From Gymnogyps californianus (lineage: Eukaryota > Chordata > Aves > Accipitriformes > Cathartidae), in the NCBI RefSeq assembly GCF_018139145.2, contig NC_059487.1:6965792-7029791 (forward strand): a DNA stretch of 64,000 bases. Direction: 5' to 3'. The position numbers and the translations under genes were made by a program. Below, one piece after another: positions 23,151-34,900 of the stretch (the first letter of the stretch is position 1; each line of letters begins with the position of its first letter). Below the pieces are notes generated by a model that had not been told where the DNA came from, searched no databases, and was given only the letters and a program-made list of their open reading frames with translations.

Positions 23151-26100
23151 GCCATTTGCAGGTAGATTTGGTGCTACCAGAGTATTGAAGCAGGAGGGAG
23201 GAGAAAGCGGGCATAAGGATTTAGGACTCTGCAGTCATCTTGCAAAATATTTTTTGATCATGGCATACAAAACCCAATCCGATTCCCTTCTTCGGCAAGC
23301 TGTTCAGTTGGTCTTGATTTACAGCTGCAAGAAGTGTGAGAGGAAAATTGGATCCAAAATAGTGGTCACTCCATAGATGGTTCCAGTGAGTGTGTCACAG
23401 TGAATACTTAATTAAAAATGGTCAAACCTCTTCTCACTCAGTCTTTCTACTTGGGCTTTAATTACGTATTTGAATTATTTTAAAGGTGTGTAAAAAGAGA
23501 GGAGAAAGATTACATGGGCATAATCCTTCCCATTTAAAATTATTTGTCTGCAGCTGCTTAAGTCCTAGCATTAGAAGTCACATATAAACATGTTTATTTA
23601 ACAGCAGCGTTATCTGTTAGATTGTACATGGTTCATTAACATGGAGAGAATACTTTTTGTTTAATAGTGTGTGGGAGCTGCCAGAGGTCAGAAGAGGTTG
23701 TTTGCCTGAAGTCGAGATGGCATCTTGGCTTTGCTCTCATTCTGTTTGTCACCTCTGCTGTGTCTGGGAAATACTTCATTAGTGCCGTGCTAAGGTATTT
23801 TCCCTCGTGTTTATGTACAGAGGCTCTGTGGAAAGCCAGAAGTCTGCTGCAGGGTTGCGGTAAGGTTTATGGGGAATTTTAAGGAAAGTTTGTTGTAATT
23901 TGTGGAGGATTGTTTTAGTTGGGGTTTGATTAGAAAAAGCGGCTTGGAAAGGGAGGAGCAGCAGGGGAGAGGGGAGCCCAGGACGTTGTTGTGGTGCCCG
24001 CAAAGTGCACGGCTGTAAATCGTGGTATTTTACGGCATCGGGGAGGTGGGGGTCCAGTGGCTTGGGAAATTCAGAGCGTTTTGTGTGCCAGTGAATAATG
24101 TTTTGTTGGTGTGGCTGGGTCACAGTTGGACTCAAAACAGCTGTACCTGGTGGTGACGCAGAGCTGAGGCTCAAGAGGAGAGATGGCACCTCTGTCTGCA
24201 GGGGACGGAGTAGGAACAGGCCCTTCTGTCTCGACAAAGCTTGTGGGGTGCTGTCCGCTCTTTCTCCTGTTGAGTAGAAACATGCTTGGATATATGAAAC
24301 TGTATCAGGGACACTGGAAATACCTTGTATAGAAGTAATCACGGCCTCAGGTTTGAAAAGTTGAAAATATTAAAATGTTTTAATATGATTTATGTATACA
24401 AGCTAATAGCCATGCACTGCACAGAGCATTGAGGGAGAGATGTGCACACACACACAATTTCATTTTTTATTTGAGCTTCTTGAAGATGTTTCTGAATGTT
24501 TCCAACAAGTCAGTGAATTTTTCCAGCCCGATTTCCATGGTGCAGGCTATTTAGGCTTTTTTTGCCTTGGAGGGAGAAGATAATTTAGATTTCCGTTAGA
24601 AAAAAATAGCAAATTGACTTCATGATTTCTATCAAGCAAGGACCCCTGGTAGATAATAACCAAAAGGCACTGAATAAAATGAGCATTATTGTAGAGATCA
24701 AAGGGGCTGTGGAAGATGCAATGTGAATGAAGCATACCGCAAATGTGCAGTTTTTAAAATCATAACAGTAAAAATAGAAGGGATTTTAAAAAAGTAAACT
24801 GAACTTCTGTGTTGATTATAAGTTGTAACTGAAGGACACTGAGGGCCTGGATATTGTTTTAAAAAAGCCAGCAAAACAGCTATTTCTAAAAAATAGTAGG
24901 TTCCCTCAGAAGGGTAGAGAGAACAAAAATAAGTGTTACGTTGGGGGGGAATGTCTGGTGTAGGTTTTTTTTTCTTTGAATTCTTTTCAACAAGTACTTA
25001 GTCTGTTCTGTATTTTTAAGAAATTATGTGGACAGCAATTTTGTTTCTTTACCAAGGCAGTGAAAACACCAAGAATCCTTTTTATAATTTGGAAAGAATG
25101 TCAAAAGAATGAAGTAGTTAAACCTAAGTGTATTAGATCATACGCCTTAAATGCATAAATAAGCATAACTGCAATCACAGAAACCAATGTTAAAACCACC
25201 AGGAAAACTCACCCACAAACCGTAATGACTTAAAGGGAATGACCTCAGCCATTGTGAAATTTGTGCCTATTTGTTGACTGACATTTTTTTGTAGAAGCAG
25301 AGTGTGTGTTTCGTTGGGGTGTGGGATTGTGTTGTTTGAAAGACTATTGGGGGTTTTTTTTGTTGTTGCTGCCAGGTTTGAATACAAAGAGTGAGAATGG
25401 GATTGAGGCCGGGAGAGCCTGGATATGATTTGGGCCTTAGCAATTTGAAAAGCAGGTGAAGGGTTTGTTATTGATGGACAGAGACTGGTAGAAATTGATT
25501 GAAGTTTGTTTTTCAGATGTTAGAAACTTCCTTGATGATAGCCCATTTCGAACTTATTCCCAGCTGGTTTCCTCTTAAGGAAATGAAGGTTTAAAGTATT
25601 TGGTTACAAACCTGAGATTTCTTCACGTCCGTGTCTTTGCGCGAGTGCTGCATGAAATGCCGGTGTCATTCGTCTCCCCTCTGCTTTTTGGAGAGGAAAT
25701 TGATGCATGGTAGAACCTCAACTTGCCTTTGCTGCAACATCACTTAATAATTCAGGGAAATGGAAGTCTTGAATTATTTCAACAATAATAGACTTCTTTG
25801 GGAATGTTTTTAAATAAACCAGTGCTACAGACTGCAAGCCTGGCCAGAGAGGAGTTACTCTGCAGACGAGGTTTCTCTCTGCTGCCTGTTCCTGGCAGTG
25901 GTCTCCTACTTTTCTGGGTTGCAGTAATTAAAGAAGGTCCAGATTTAATTGCCCCTTCTTAGATGTGCAGAAGGGTTTAAGAAAATGGATAATTTTATGC
26001 TCTTTGGTGCCTAACTCTAGGTGTTCAGTCTCGTGGTGCAGAAATTCTCATTTGCTATCCTTGCTTCTGAGAAGGAAAACAGCCCAGCTAAATAAATAAA

Positions 26101-29100
26101 TAAAATCCTAAATAAAAAGAACTATTTAATACTAGTCAGCCCAGATAGTAACTAGTTAACCTACAGAGAGTTGACGCCTCTCTCTATGCTGGAAAGGGCA
26201 GACTTTGCAGAGAAACTCAACCAGAGTAGGAGAGCTCCGTACTTCCAAACAAAGACAAGGGAACGTGGGGAAAATTTCTTAAACTCAGCAAATGCCTTAA
26301 AAACTGGAAATGCCTCTAGGATTACTCAGGCACCCACAAGAAACAGTGAGGGGAAAGTGGGGCAGGCATCTGAATTTTTTTTGTTTTTTAAATAGGTTGA
26401 GTAAGCAAAGCAATCTGCGGGCCCCAGTTATTTACAACTTAGACTGCGCACCATGCAGAGAGGCTCATCAGCTGTCTTAAAGGCAAGTTTTGCATCTATT
26501 GCAAATTGTGTCTTTTGATGACACATTTGATTCAGCTTTTTGCTGTGTAATTGTCCTACAGCTACTTTGAAATAACTTTGATCAGTTTTGAATATAGATC
26601 TGTATCACCAGTTTTGATTCCCCTTGCAACAGCTCTTCTGTGCTAAATTACCATCTTTAGAGTTTAATTGTAACTATCTGACAATTCTTTGATTGTAAGT
26701 CAAGTCGAAATGTATTTACAAAGTACTTTCAGTAAATGTTGACAATGAGTACTTCAGTTTTGTAAACTGCAAATTTATTATTTTTTCCCATTTCTGTGGC
26801 TGAAACAACTCAAAATCTTGTTTAGAATTGAGCAATACTTTTTATTTGAAAAAGAGAGATTGTTTTTCCACCCTTTAACAAACTGAAAAGCACTATTTTT
26901 ATGAAACATGACACTTTTATAAGTAAAACATTTGACTGTTATATTGGCTGTGTCCAAATTTTCCCTTTTTTTAATAGGCTAACTTTATTTTTTGTATTTA
27001 TAAAAGCATGGTTTTTGCTAGCTTACGCTTGGTAAGTGCTACGCTGATACTACTCCTCTCCACTGAGATAGAGTTAGGAGTGAGTCAGCCTTAATGCTTG
27101 TAGCAAAATAAATAAATTTTCTCCTTCCTTGTGTTTAACTGTGGATAAATATATTAGATCCAGTCCTGAAGCCACTGCAGTTCCCAATCGTTTCACTCAA
27201 ATAAGGGTTGGCCCCTTATTGAGAGGGAGCAGTTTTAAATCTTCTGTACTTGTTGCACAAGTGCATTTAAAAAAATTACAAAAAAGCACATTGTAACCGC
27301 TGTCAATACAAGTCCAATTGACTTCTTCAGTGCCTGAGCCTTGCAAAACGGGAGTGGGAATCGCTGTCTTTCTGTGCTATCCGTGCTCATAGGCCTAATT
27401 TGCAACTTGGCAAAGGTTTTCAGCAGCAGTTAGCAAAAGCTAACAAATCCAGATCGGGTGGGAAGCCAGTACAGGTCCCTGAGAGGGAGGTACCACAGTC
27501 CCTGCGGTAGCCGTGGATGTAACCTCCTGCACTGAAAGACCTTTGCAGTGATATGACTTGGTACTTGATATAACATCTCTTCTGACCTAATACTCTTAGG
27601 TGTGTTGGAAGAGTTACGTGTGTAGCAGGAAAATAAGGCAGGCACCAGTTTTCTTTTTATTATTGAAATAAAATTGTCAAGATCCTCATTCTGTTTAGCC
27701 TTGGTAGCCTGTTGTGTAAATATCTCCTTCAGAGGAGTCTTGTTTTTAATAAAATTCAGTTCTCTCTGAATAAGAGGCAAGCTTAGGTCTCTGACCTAAA
27801 ATACGTAATCGTTCAGCAATGCTGTAAATGTGTGTAACCCTGTACAAGGCAATGTAAGATACCTTCTGTATGAAAACTTTGACAGACCTTTGCTGTCCCT
27901 CCTTAAAATGACTTTGCCCTCTTCAGTATCTCTGCACCTGAAAATTTTAAGTTGTGGTTCGAAAGAAGGCATATTCTGCCCATTACGTATGATTTAATTT
28001 TGTTTGTTTGGCAACCGTCCTTCCTGTTCACTGCAGCAGATGAATACAATTTGGGGAAGAAACATGGATGGAGAGGAGGACTAGGGAAGCAAACTGAGTC
28101 TTCTATAAAATATTTGAGATCTAGCAAAACTTCTGGGCTAGATTAGTTTTGAAACACCACTTATGCCCCCCTGCAAAGTAGGGGTGGGGGGGTGGAGACA
28201 AATGCTTCATTTGGAATGGAAAGTAATAGAGGATGCTGCTGCTAAAAGTCAGATGCATTGACGTTGGAGCCTGGTGCTTTCCTTCTTAAAGCCCAGTGTT
28301 TCTCTTCCCCAGTCCCCTCTGCCACGAATCAGGATTATTCAATCACAACAGCGGTTTAACCGTATCTGTGGTGGAGTGGGTTGGTTGCTTAATGATGCAC
28401 AGAAGCATTGTGCCCTGGTTTAGGACAGGAAGTGGAAAATGAATATTGTTTTGAACTTGAACTTTGTGAGCAGACAGAAAGTAATTATCGGAGCTGGAAC
28501 TCCCTCGGGAGAAGCGGGGGAGTGATGCACTGTGCTTGTAAGAAGCACTGTGGGATCTTAAATATCTAGTACTGTTTAACGCCTTGGTTTTACATTTCTG
28601 CTTTTTAATTGATCTTCTGCTCCTCATTTTTTCCTTGGCAAATAGAGGAAGAAACAATTGCATGTAGACTTCATGTACTGTATTGATTGATAGACACCCT
28701 GCTGCCCTCCCTTTGCTGGTGGAGCAGGACTCTTAAATTTCTGTCTTGGTCCTGGTGTTACTTTCAGTTGTAAAACGAACTCTTTCACTGCTGGGTTACT
28801 TAATGGACCTATTATAACATGGAAAATTGACTTAATTGATGATTAAGAGCACATAATTGTATGTGAAACCATTTAATCAGAAGCTGTAAGCCTCTTGTGT
28901 AGTATTTAGTATTAGTTATAAACTGTAGAGGTTCATCTGTCTTATAAAGTAGAAAACCCCACTGAAATGACACAAAGTCTGCATAGTTGTGAAGTTAACA
29001 TTTTGAGTATCAACTTTTTTAATAACATATTACTATTAAAATATTAATGACCAGTTTCTAGAAAAAAAACCCAACCAAACCCCCAAAAAAGCAAAGCTCT

Positions 29101-31216
29101 GCCTTCACTGAATGTTTTGCTGTATTTCAATGGCCTGTGACTTCAGTAAACTACCGAAGTTTTTTGGGGTGTTTTTTGCTCTACTTTGGCTGCTACTTCA
29201 ACAAAGTTCTTCAACAAAGAATAGTTAGTGCAAGACTTCACCTTTTCTTACAGACTGTGTGGTATCTTCTGTAGATTTTTAAAATACTGTTCCCTATTAA
29301 GTTAGATAATTAAACACAGAAGGGAAAAGATTTTTTGCTAACTTTTTGAAGGTGATACTTCTACCTGTGGTAGGTGCATGCTTGTTTTTTTTTCTCAGAA
29401 AGGAGTAATTCCTTGTTTTAAAAATAACAGTTAAAATGTAAATTACATTAATTTTCAAAGTAAAATTAAATACATGTTCTTTATGATAATGTCTCCCTGA
29501 TCAAGTTCACGAGACTATTTTAATCTTACATTAACAGAGTTGTGGGATTCTTTATTTGTGGTGAAGTTTTAAAGGTAGTAAAGTTAAGTCACTTTAAAAG
29601 AAAATTGTGTGATGATTTATTGTAGTGGAGTAGGTGAAATTCCTCTAGAGATTTTAATATCTTCCACCTGGTATAGAAATGAAAAGAAAATATTCTTTAG
29701 CTGGTGACTAATTTGTCACTAATACCCAAGGGTTCCTTCATTACAATGCAAAGATGTCAGTTTTAAGAGAAACGTACAGGGAAAAAACTGAGTGCAGCTT
29801 CCTGTTGCAGACACTTAGAAAAAGGAGAAAAATAAAGGTCTGGAAAGCAGCCGAAGCAGTGTGAAGGAAGGCTCTAAAGCTATCAATCAGGGCAAAATGG
29901 CTGGGGAAGGATTTTACCTGCAGGCTTCAGTGGAATTCATTAGGACATGTTTGAGGAGGAAAGTCACTCGATATGACTCCAGAGGAGGAGCTCTGACATG
30001 CAGTAATACCCAGCCTGATGCTCAGTTCTCCTCCAAACTGCACGTACTGCATCCTGGTAATTGTTTGAGGAGGAACTGTATTGTTAAAAAAAGTCACACT
30101 CTGCTTACTGATGGCTTTTATACTTTATCACAATGTTAAATGAATTGAGTCCAAGACTTATAGTTCAGATGAAAATGCTGCTAGAGAATACCTGTAGCTA
30201 CTGACAGCTCAAACCTGACAACAAAGATCATGGTGTCTCTGCCACATCAGTGTCTTGACAAATCATTTTTCCCCGCGGAGAACTATTCCAGTGTCCAGAC
30301 ACTTGCGTAGTGTCATCACTTTGCCTTTTGCTGCAGTAACAAAACTTTGATTCCGCTCCTGTCCTTCCAGTACTGTGGTCTCATAAGAGCTCAGTATAAG
30401 GAGGGGGAGCATGAGCAGTTGCAGTACCAGGAGAGAGTAGAATGAGGATTTCGGTCTCCCTCCCTTAAGAAACCAGTTCTGCACTCATGTCATATGTGAG
30501 TAGGCACAGTAAAATGTGAACATGAATATTGGATAGAAGACATCTGCTTATGACCAGCTTTAGAAATGTGAAGTAAGCGATTGTCAATGGCAGCAAAGTG
30601 TTGGCCTGTGGCAGCAGAATATCTGCAAGCAGCCTCTGTTGTCCACTTTACTGGTGCAAGAATCACAGCAACTGGTCTAGTTTCCACTGGAGGAGTGGAT
30701 GCTCTTGGATCAAGCAGATATCACTGTCCTGTGCCCCTGCAGCAGCAGCAATTTAGCGTCTTGAGGGCTTTCTGGTTTACTCTTCCCTTACTTTCTAGTA
30801 CAACCCAAAAAGTTGCTCAGGAAGCGCGTTAGCAGTAGATGTCTATGACACAAGTAATGATTCAGTGTTAAGACTGCCGTGATGTTAGAGATTTGGGAAG
30901 AAGTAGTCAGTACCGCACCAAACAACGTACATGTTAGAAACAAAATGCATGACAACTTTGTGGTAAAAGTGTTTATGTAGCAGGGGGAAGCCCTGGCATG
31001 TCCTGCAGACTCCAGGCCGTGTTAACACAGTTCTCTGTTTCTTGCTAGAGCGTAAGATTTAATCTTGGCCATTCTATGGTTAGTTGGAGAAAAGGAAGAT
31101 TTTATGTTCTGTCAGAAGCAGATTATTGGAAAGGAAATTTACTGGTTTTGCTATGTTTCTTTCAGTTTTAGTGTATTCTTCAGAGCACTGAGGTGAATAA
31201 GAAACATTTTTGTACG

Positions 31217-31975
31217 TGTGATGGGTTGACCTTGACCAGTGGTGAGATGGTCATCCAGCTCCTCTCCCACTCGCCATCCTCAACAGGTCAGGGCGAGAAA
31301 ATAAGATGAAAAAGCTCATGGGTGAAGATAAAGACAGGGAGATCGCTTACCAATTACCATCACAGGCAAAACAGACTCGACTTGGGGAAAATTAATTTAT
31401 TGCCAATTAAAATAGCATTGGATGGTGAGAAACAAAGGCAAGAACTAAAACAACGCTGCCCACCCCCTTTCCCAGGCTCAACTTCGCTCCTTCATTCCTG
31501 ATTCCTCTACCTCCCCCAGAGCGGCGTGGGGGGTGGGGAACGGGGGACTGCAGTCAGTATATAACGTTTTCCTTTCTACCACTCCTTCCTTCTCCTCACG
31601 CTTCTCCCCTCTTCCAGTGTGGGCTCTCTGTGGGCTGCAGTTCCTGTCAGGAGAACTGGCTCCAGCCTCATCTCTCCAGATGCTGCAGGGGAATCTGCTC
31701 TGGCGCCTGGAGCACCTCCTGCCCGCCTTTCTCTCAGGCCTTGGTGCAGGCCTCGCAGGGCTGTTTCTCTCACGTTTTTCCTTCTGGCCATGCCGAGTTT
31801 TGCCCTTTCACAGGGGTGCCACTGGCTTCTCCGATGGGCTCAGCCAGGTCCTGCTGCGGGTCTGTTGCAGAGCCGGCTGGAACCGGCGTGGGGCAGCCCC
31901 TCAGCTCTCCTCACAGAGGCCCTTGCAGCGCCACCCCCCCCCCCCCCCCCCCCCCGCCCCCAGCGCCTGGGTACA
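31217..31975 (-). mobile_element. Solo LTR of an avian ERV-L-type endogenous retrovirus
   Basis: The segment opens TGTGATGGGTTGACC and ends at TACA, giving TG...CA termini. It contains the sequence landmarks I associate with a widespread bird ERV-L-like LTR: 'aggtcagggcgagaaaataag', a 'cttggggaaaattaat' block, a 'ctcaacttcgctcc' block, 'gcgcctggagcacctcctgcc', and a C-rich tract near the end. Read on the minus strand the layout fits an LTR: a U3 of about 410 bp, a TATA element (31558-31564), an AATAAA at 31396-31401 about 155 bp later, then U5. There is no internal gag, pol or env sequence on either side, so it is a solo LTR left by recombination. A target-site duplication is not clear (flanks GTACG and GACAC). 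It lies antisense to EYA2 in intron 1. Confidence 0.7.
31934..31955. repeat. C22 homopolymer tract within the LTR
   Basis: Twenty-two uninterrupted cytosines (guanines on the minus strand) lie near one end of the LTR, followed by G and more C. Such tracts are prone to slippage and to sequencing error, and could form quadruplex or i-motif structures. The exact length should be treated as uncertain. Confidence 0.8.
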
Positions 31976-34900
31976 GACACCTGATAACAGTATGACAAAA
32001 TCAGCACTTTACGAATTCTTATCGGACTGTGATCTGGAGCGATTGCATGTCCCATCCAGTGGGAATCGCTGCAGTTTTTAGAGCATTTTACAACAGGGAA
32101 GGAAAGGGAAGGGTGACACACAAGTTCAGCTTTGCTTATCCTGCGTCCCACCTGAGGTAAGAGACAGGTCTGATAATAAGGAGTGGTCCCTGGTTGCTGA
32201 AAGCTAAAATTAGATCCACTTTTTTAAAAGTGTCCGAGTTGATGCCAAAAGGCTATTTGGGCATCTAGTGGGCACAAGTGATCCTGCTCGGAAAATTGAA
32301 CTTGTGTTTTACTGATATTTAAGGACTGAATTTTTTTAAAAAATAATCTAATTGCACTTGTATAGTAACACGCTGGCTGTTGAAATGCGTTGTCTTTTAA
32401 GTGACTACCTGAACTAGGGACACATTTTTTCCATGTTCAGGATCTTGTATTTGCTAGATCTGTTTTCTTGAGAGTTTTTTTGGTTTTAAGTTGCTTGTAA
32501 TTTTGTAACTGCTCTGAAGATGGAAAAGGCTACTGTGGGGGACCTGTCCTCTCCCCTGTCTCTCCAGAGGCCAAGTTTTTTAATACGTTTGGATTTTCTT
32601 ACATGTGTTCTATTAATATTTATATCAAGAATGTAGAAACAGGTGAGGTGGTCTTGCCATCAAATGGTGCCCATCCTCTGATTTTAATCATGTGTCCAGG
32701 GCTTAAATAACATTTAAAATTTCCTTCAGATGTTGGGCTTCAGGGCTTTTCAAGCCATTAACCTGAAGCTTGTATGGCATCGTTCTTCTACCTGATCTAT
32801 GCTACAAAGCAAGATGTGTGTTCAGTTCCTTATGAGCCACTTGCCATTTCTGATGGTGATGGTGGCTCTGTGCCTAGGAAGAGCCTGGAGTGTGCAGGGG
32901 AGAGTTTGTCTGAGGAGGGCAAAGGATCCTGCTGTTCTCAGTGGAAGTGGATTTACTTTGAGAGGGATCTTGCCAAAGATTTGACTGTAGCGGCTAACAA
33001 GGTCGTAAGTGAAGATGACTACATGGTGCTAGTGTTATTGCACACATTAATGTGCCGGATGCTCTGTTGGCAAATTAACATTTTGTTGGGCTTCTTTCCT
33101 CTTCTCAAGATAGCCTTACGTTTATGCTGTTGTCCTGGGAAGCAAGTTAGAAAAGTAATTTCAACTGCAGTCAGCTCAGGAGAGCGCTCTATGTAAGCAT
33201 TTTTATGCTTAACCTGACAAGGCGAAGTCTTGCCCCAAAATATTGTCTGCCACTCTACAAAGAAACTGTCAGTCTTTCATTAATCTTTCAGTGGTCCTTT
33301 AACTATATGGTAAACAAAACCCACCAGGCCTGTGTTGTCCTGCTTGCAGCCAATTCTCTTTTGCTCAACACCTCATGCAGAACTTGGTTTGAAACCCAAT
33401 CTAGCGGGGTGCTGCCTCCCCCAGCAGACACACTATTAATGGCCCAGATGTCTCCTTAATGAAAGGGTTTTGTTGTGCCAACACAATGCTCTCTGTCCTT
33501 CCTCAAGTGGATGCTCTCTGATGCAGATACCATTACCAAAAGAAGTAGTATGGAACCTGCAATCTTGTGGTCACTGGAACTTAAAATTCTGTAATTATTC
33601 TTGGCATATACACTTAAAGATTAGTGCATACTGGGCTTTTTTCAGAGTCACTGAAAATCAAGCCCTGAGTTGTCATGGGTTTTTTTGTAGTGCCTCAAAT
33701 GGTTAATACACCGTTGTGACCTTTGGAAGTGCAGTTTGGATTGTAATCCACAAATCAAATGTTAGTAAAGAAGAAATAGCTGGGATGTGACTTGTGGAGG
33801 CGTTTTTCAGATGGTCCCCTGACAGCGAACGGTGAAGTGCTTAGAAGTTGGAGTATTACTTATGCAAAAGGGAAGCCAGGATTTAGTTGCCAAAATCTGA
33901 CTACTTTAACTTGCAAGTTAACTGAAGATAGGTATGCTTTGCCCTGACGTCTTAGCGTAGAAGTTACGCAGCAGTTTCTGACGCTGTAAATTTGAAGATT
34001 TCCAGGCTCATTTAAGTGCTGTCAACCAAGGCTTGTGTTCAGTCTTAAGCATTTTTCACTTCAGTTAGGAAGGCCTGAAATAATCAGTCCTTGGAAAGGA
34101 CGCTGTGTTATCCTGACACGAGTTTAAGAGAAATATTTCTCCCAGATTGTAAATGTCCAAAATACACTGCTCAAATTTGTTCTGCTGAATGTTAACTTAC
34201 AATGGTGAAGGTAAGTGACTGTAAAGGTAATTTTCATGTTTAATTAGTTGTATGCATGATTCATATGGTTTTTGTTCTCATTGCAATTTCTTGCCAGCCT
34301 TGTATTTTTATACTGCTGTGAATCTGTGAGTTTGTATTTTGAGGCAATACTTGTGGAGCGATGGCCACCAACTCTCATCTTTCATGGGCACACTAAGTAC
34401 ATTTTTGATCTGAGGATTTTGACTCTCTAGATACTGACAAGTCAGATTTTTTTTTTTAATACAAGAGAGATACGATCCAGTTGTCTTTAACAATGCGTGT
34501 AATCTCAGAAGACTAAAACCCTATGTTTATCCCTTAAAAAGCTCTTCAGAAAAAGAATTGCATGGAGGAAAGAACCTGCCAAGCCTTCTGCTTAAAAACA
34601 CTTACAAGTACCGTGTAGCCAGCCACTATGTTCACTGATACTAAACACCAGTGAGCAATCTCCCACCAATTCCTAAATGCTATTTGATTTTTCTAGTTAT
34701 CTAGTAGAGCTTTTTGGCTCTGTTTTTAATTGCAGTAGATGGCTGCCAAGGTACATGCATGACAAGAAGTAAACCCCCAAAGTAGCTTGATACCCCTGTA
34801 AATAGGGCAGTGCTGCAAATACCTAAAGTAGATGTCAAGTAAGAACTGCTGCCTCAAAGTCTGCACGAGTGTAGTTTATGGGTTAGGTGACCCTAGTCCT

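Larger units (their letters stand above)
20005..31216 (+). other. EYA2: EYA2 intron 1, 5' portion
   Basis: This stretch begins with the GTGAGT donor. The CpG island ends near 20345, after which the intron is AT-rich. No coding exon of EYA2 or any other gene is recognisable. Notable short items are a POU octamer ATGCAAAT at 23101-23108 with adjacent AATTG, a hairpin at 21962-21990 and short CA/TG runs near 24448. One minus-strand open frame at 23779-24342 is long but low-complexity and unlike any family I know. Confidence 0.6.

Noticed and set aside
23779..24342. A 187-codon minus-strand open frame in intron 1
   Set aside because: It shows no domain, no recognisable family and no splice context. 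Its Leu/Pro/Ser/Gln/Thr-rich composition looks random.
31533..32081. A 182-codon open frame overlapping the LTR
   Set aside because: It spans LTR U3 and the C22 run and continues into flanking intron. It is not a retroviral gene.
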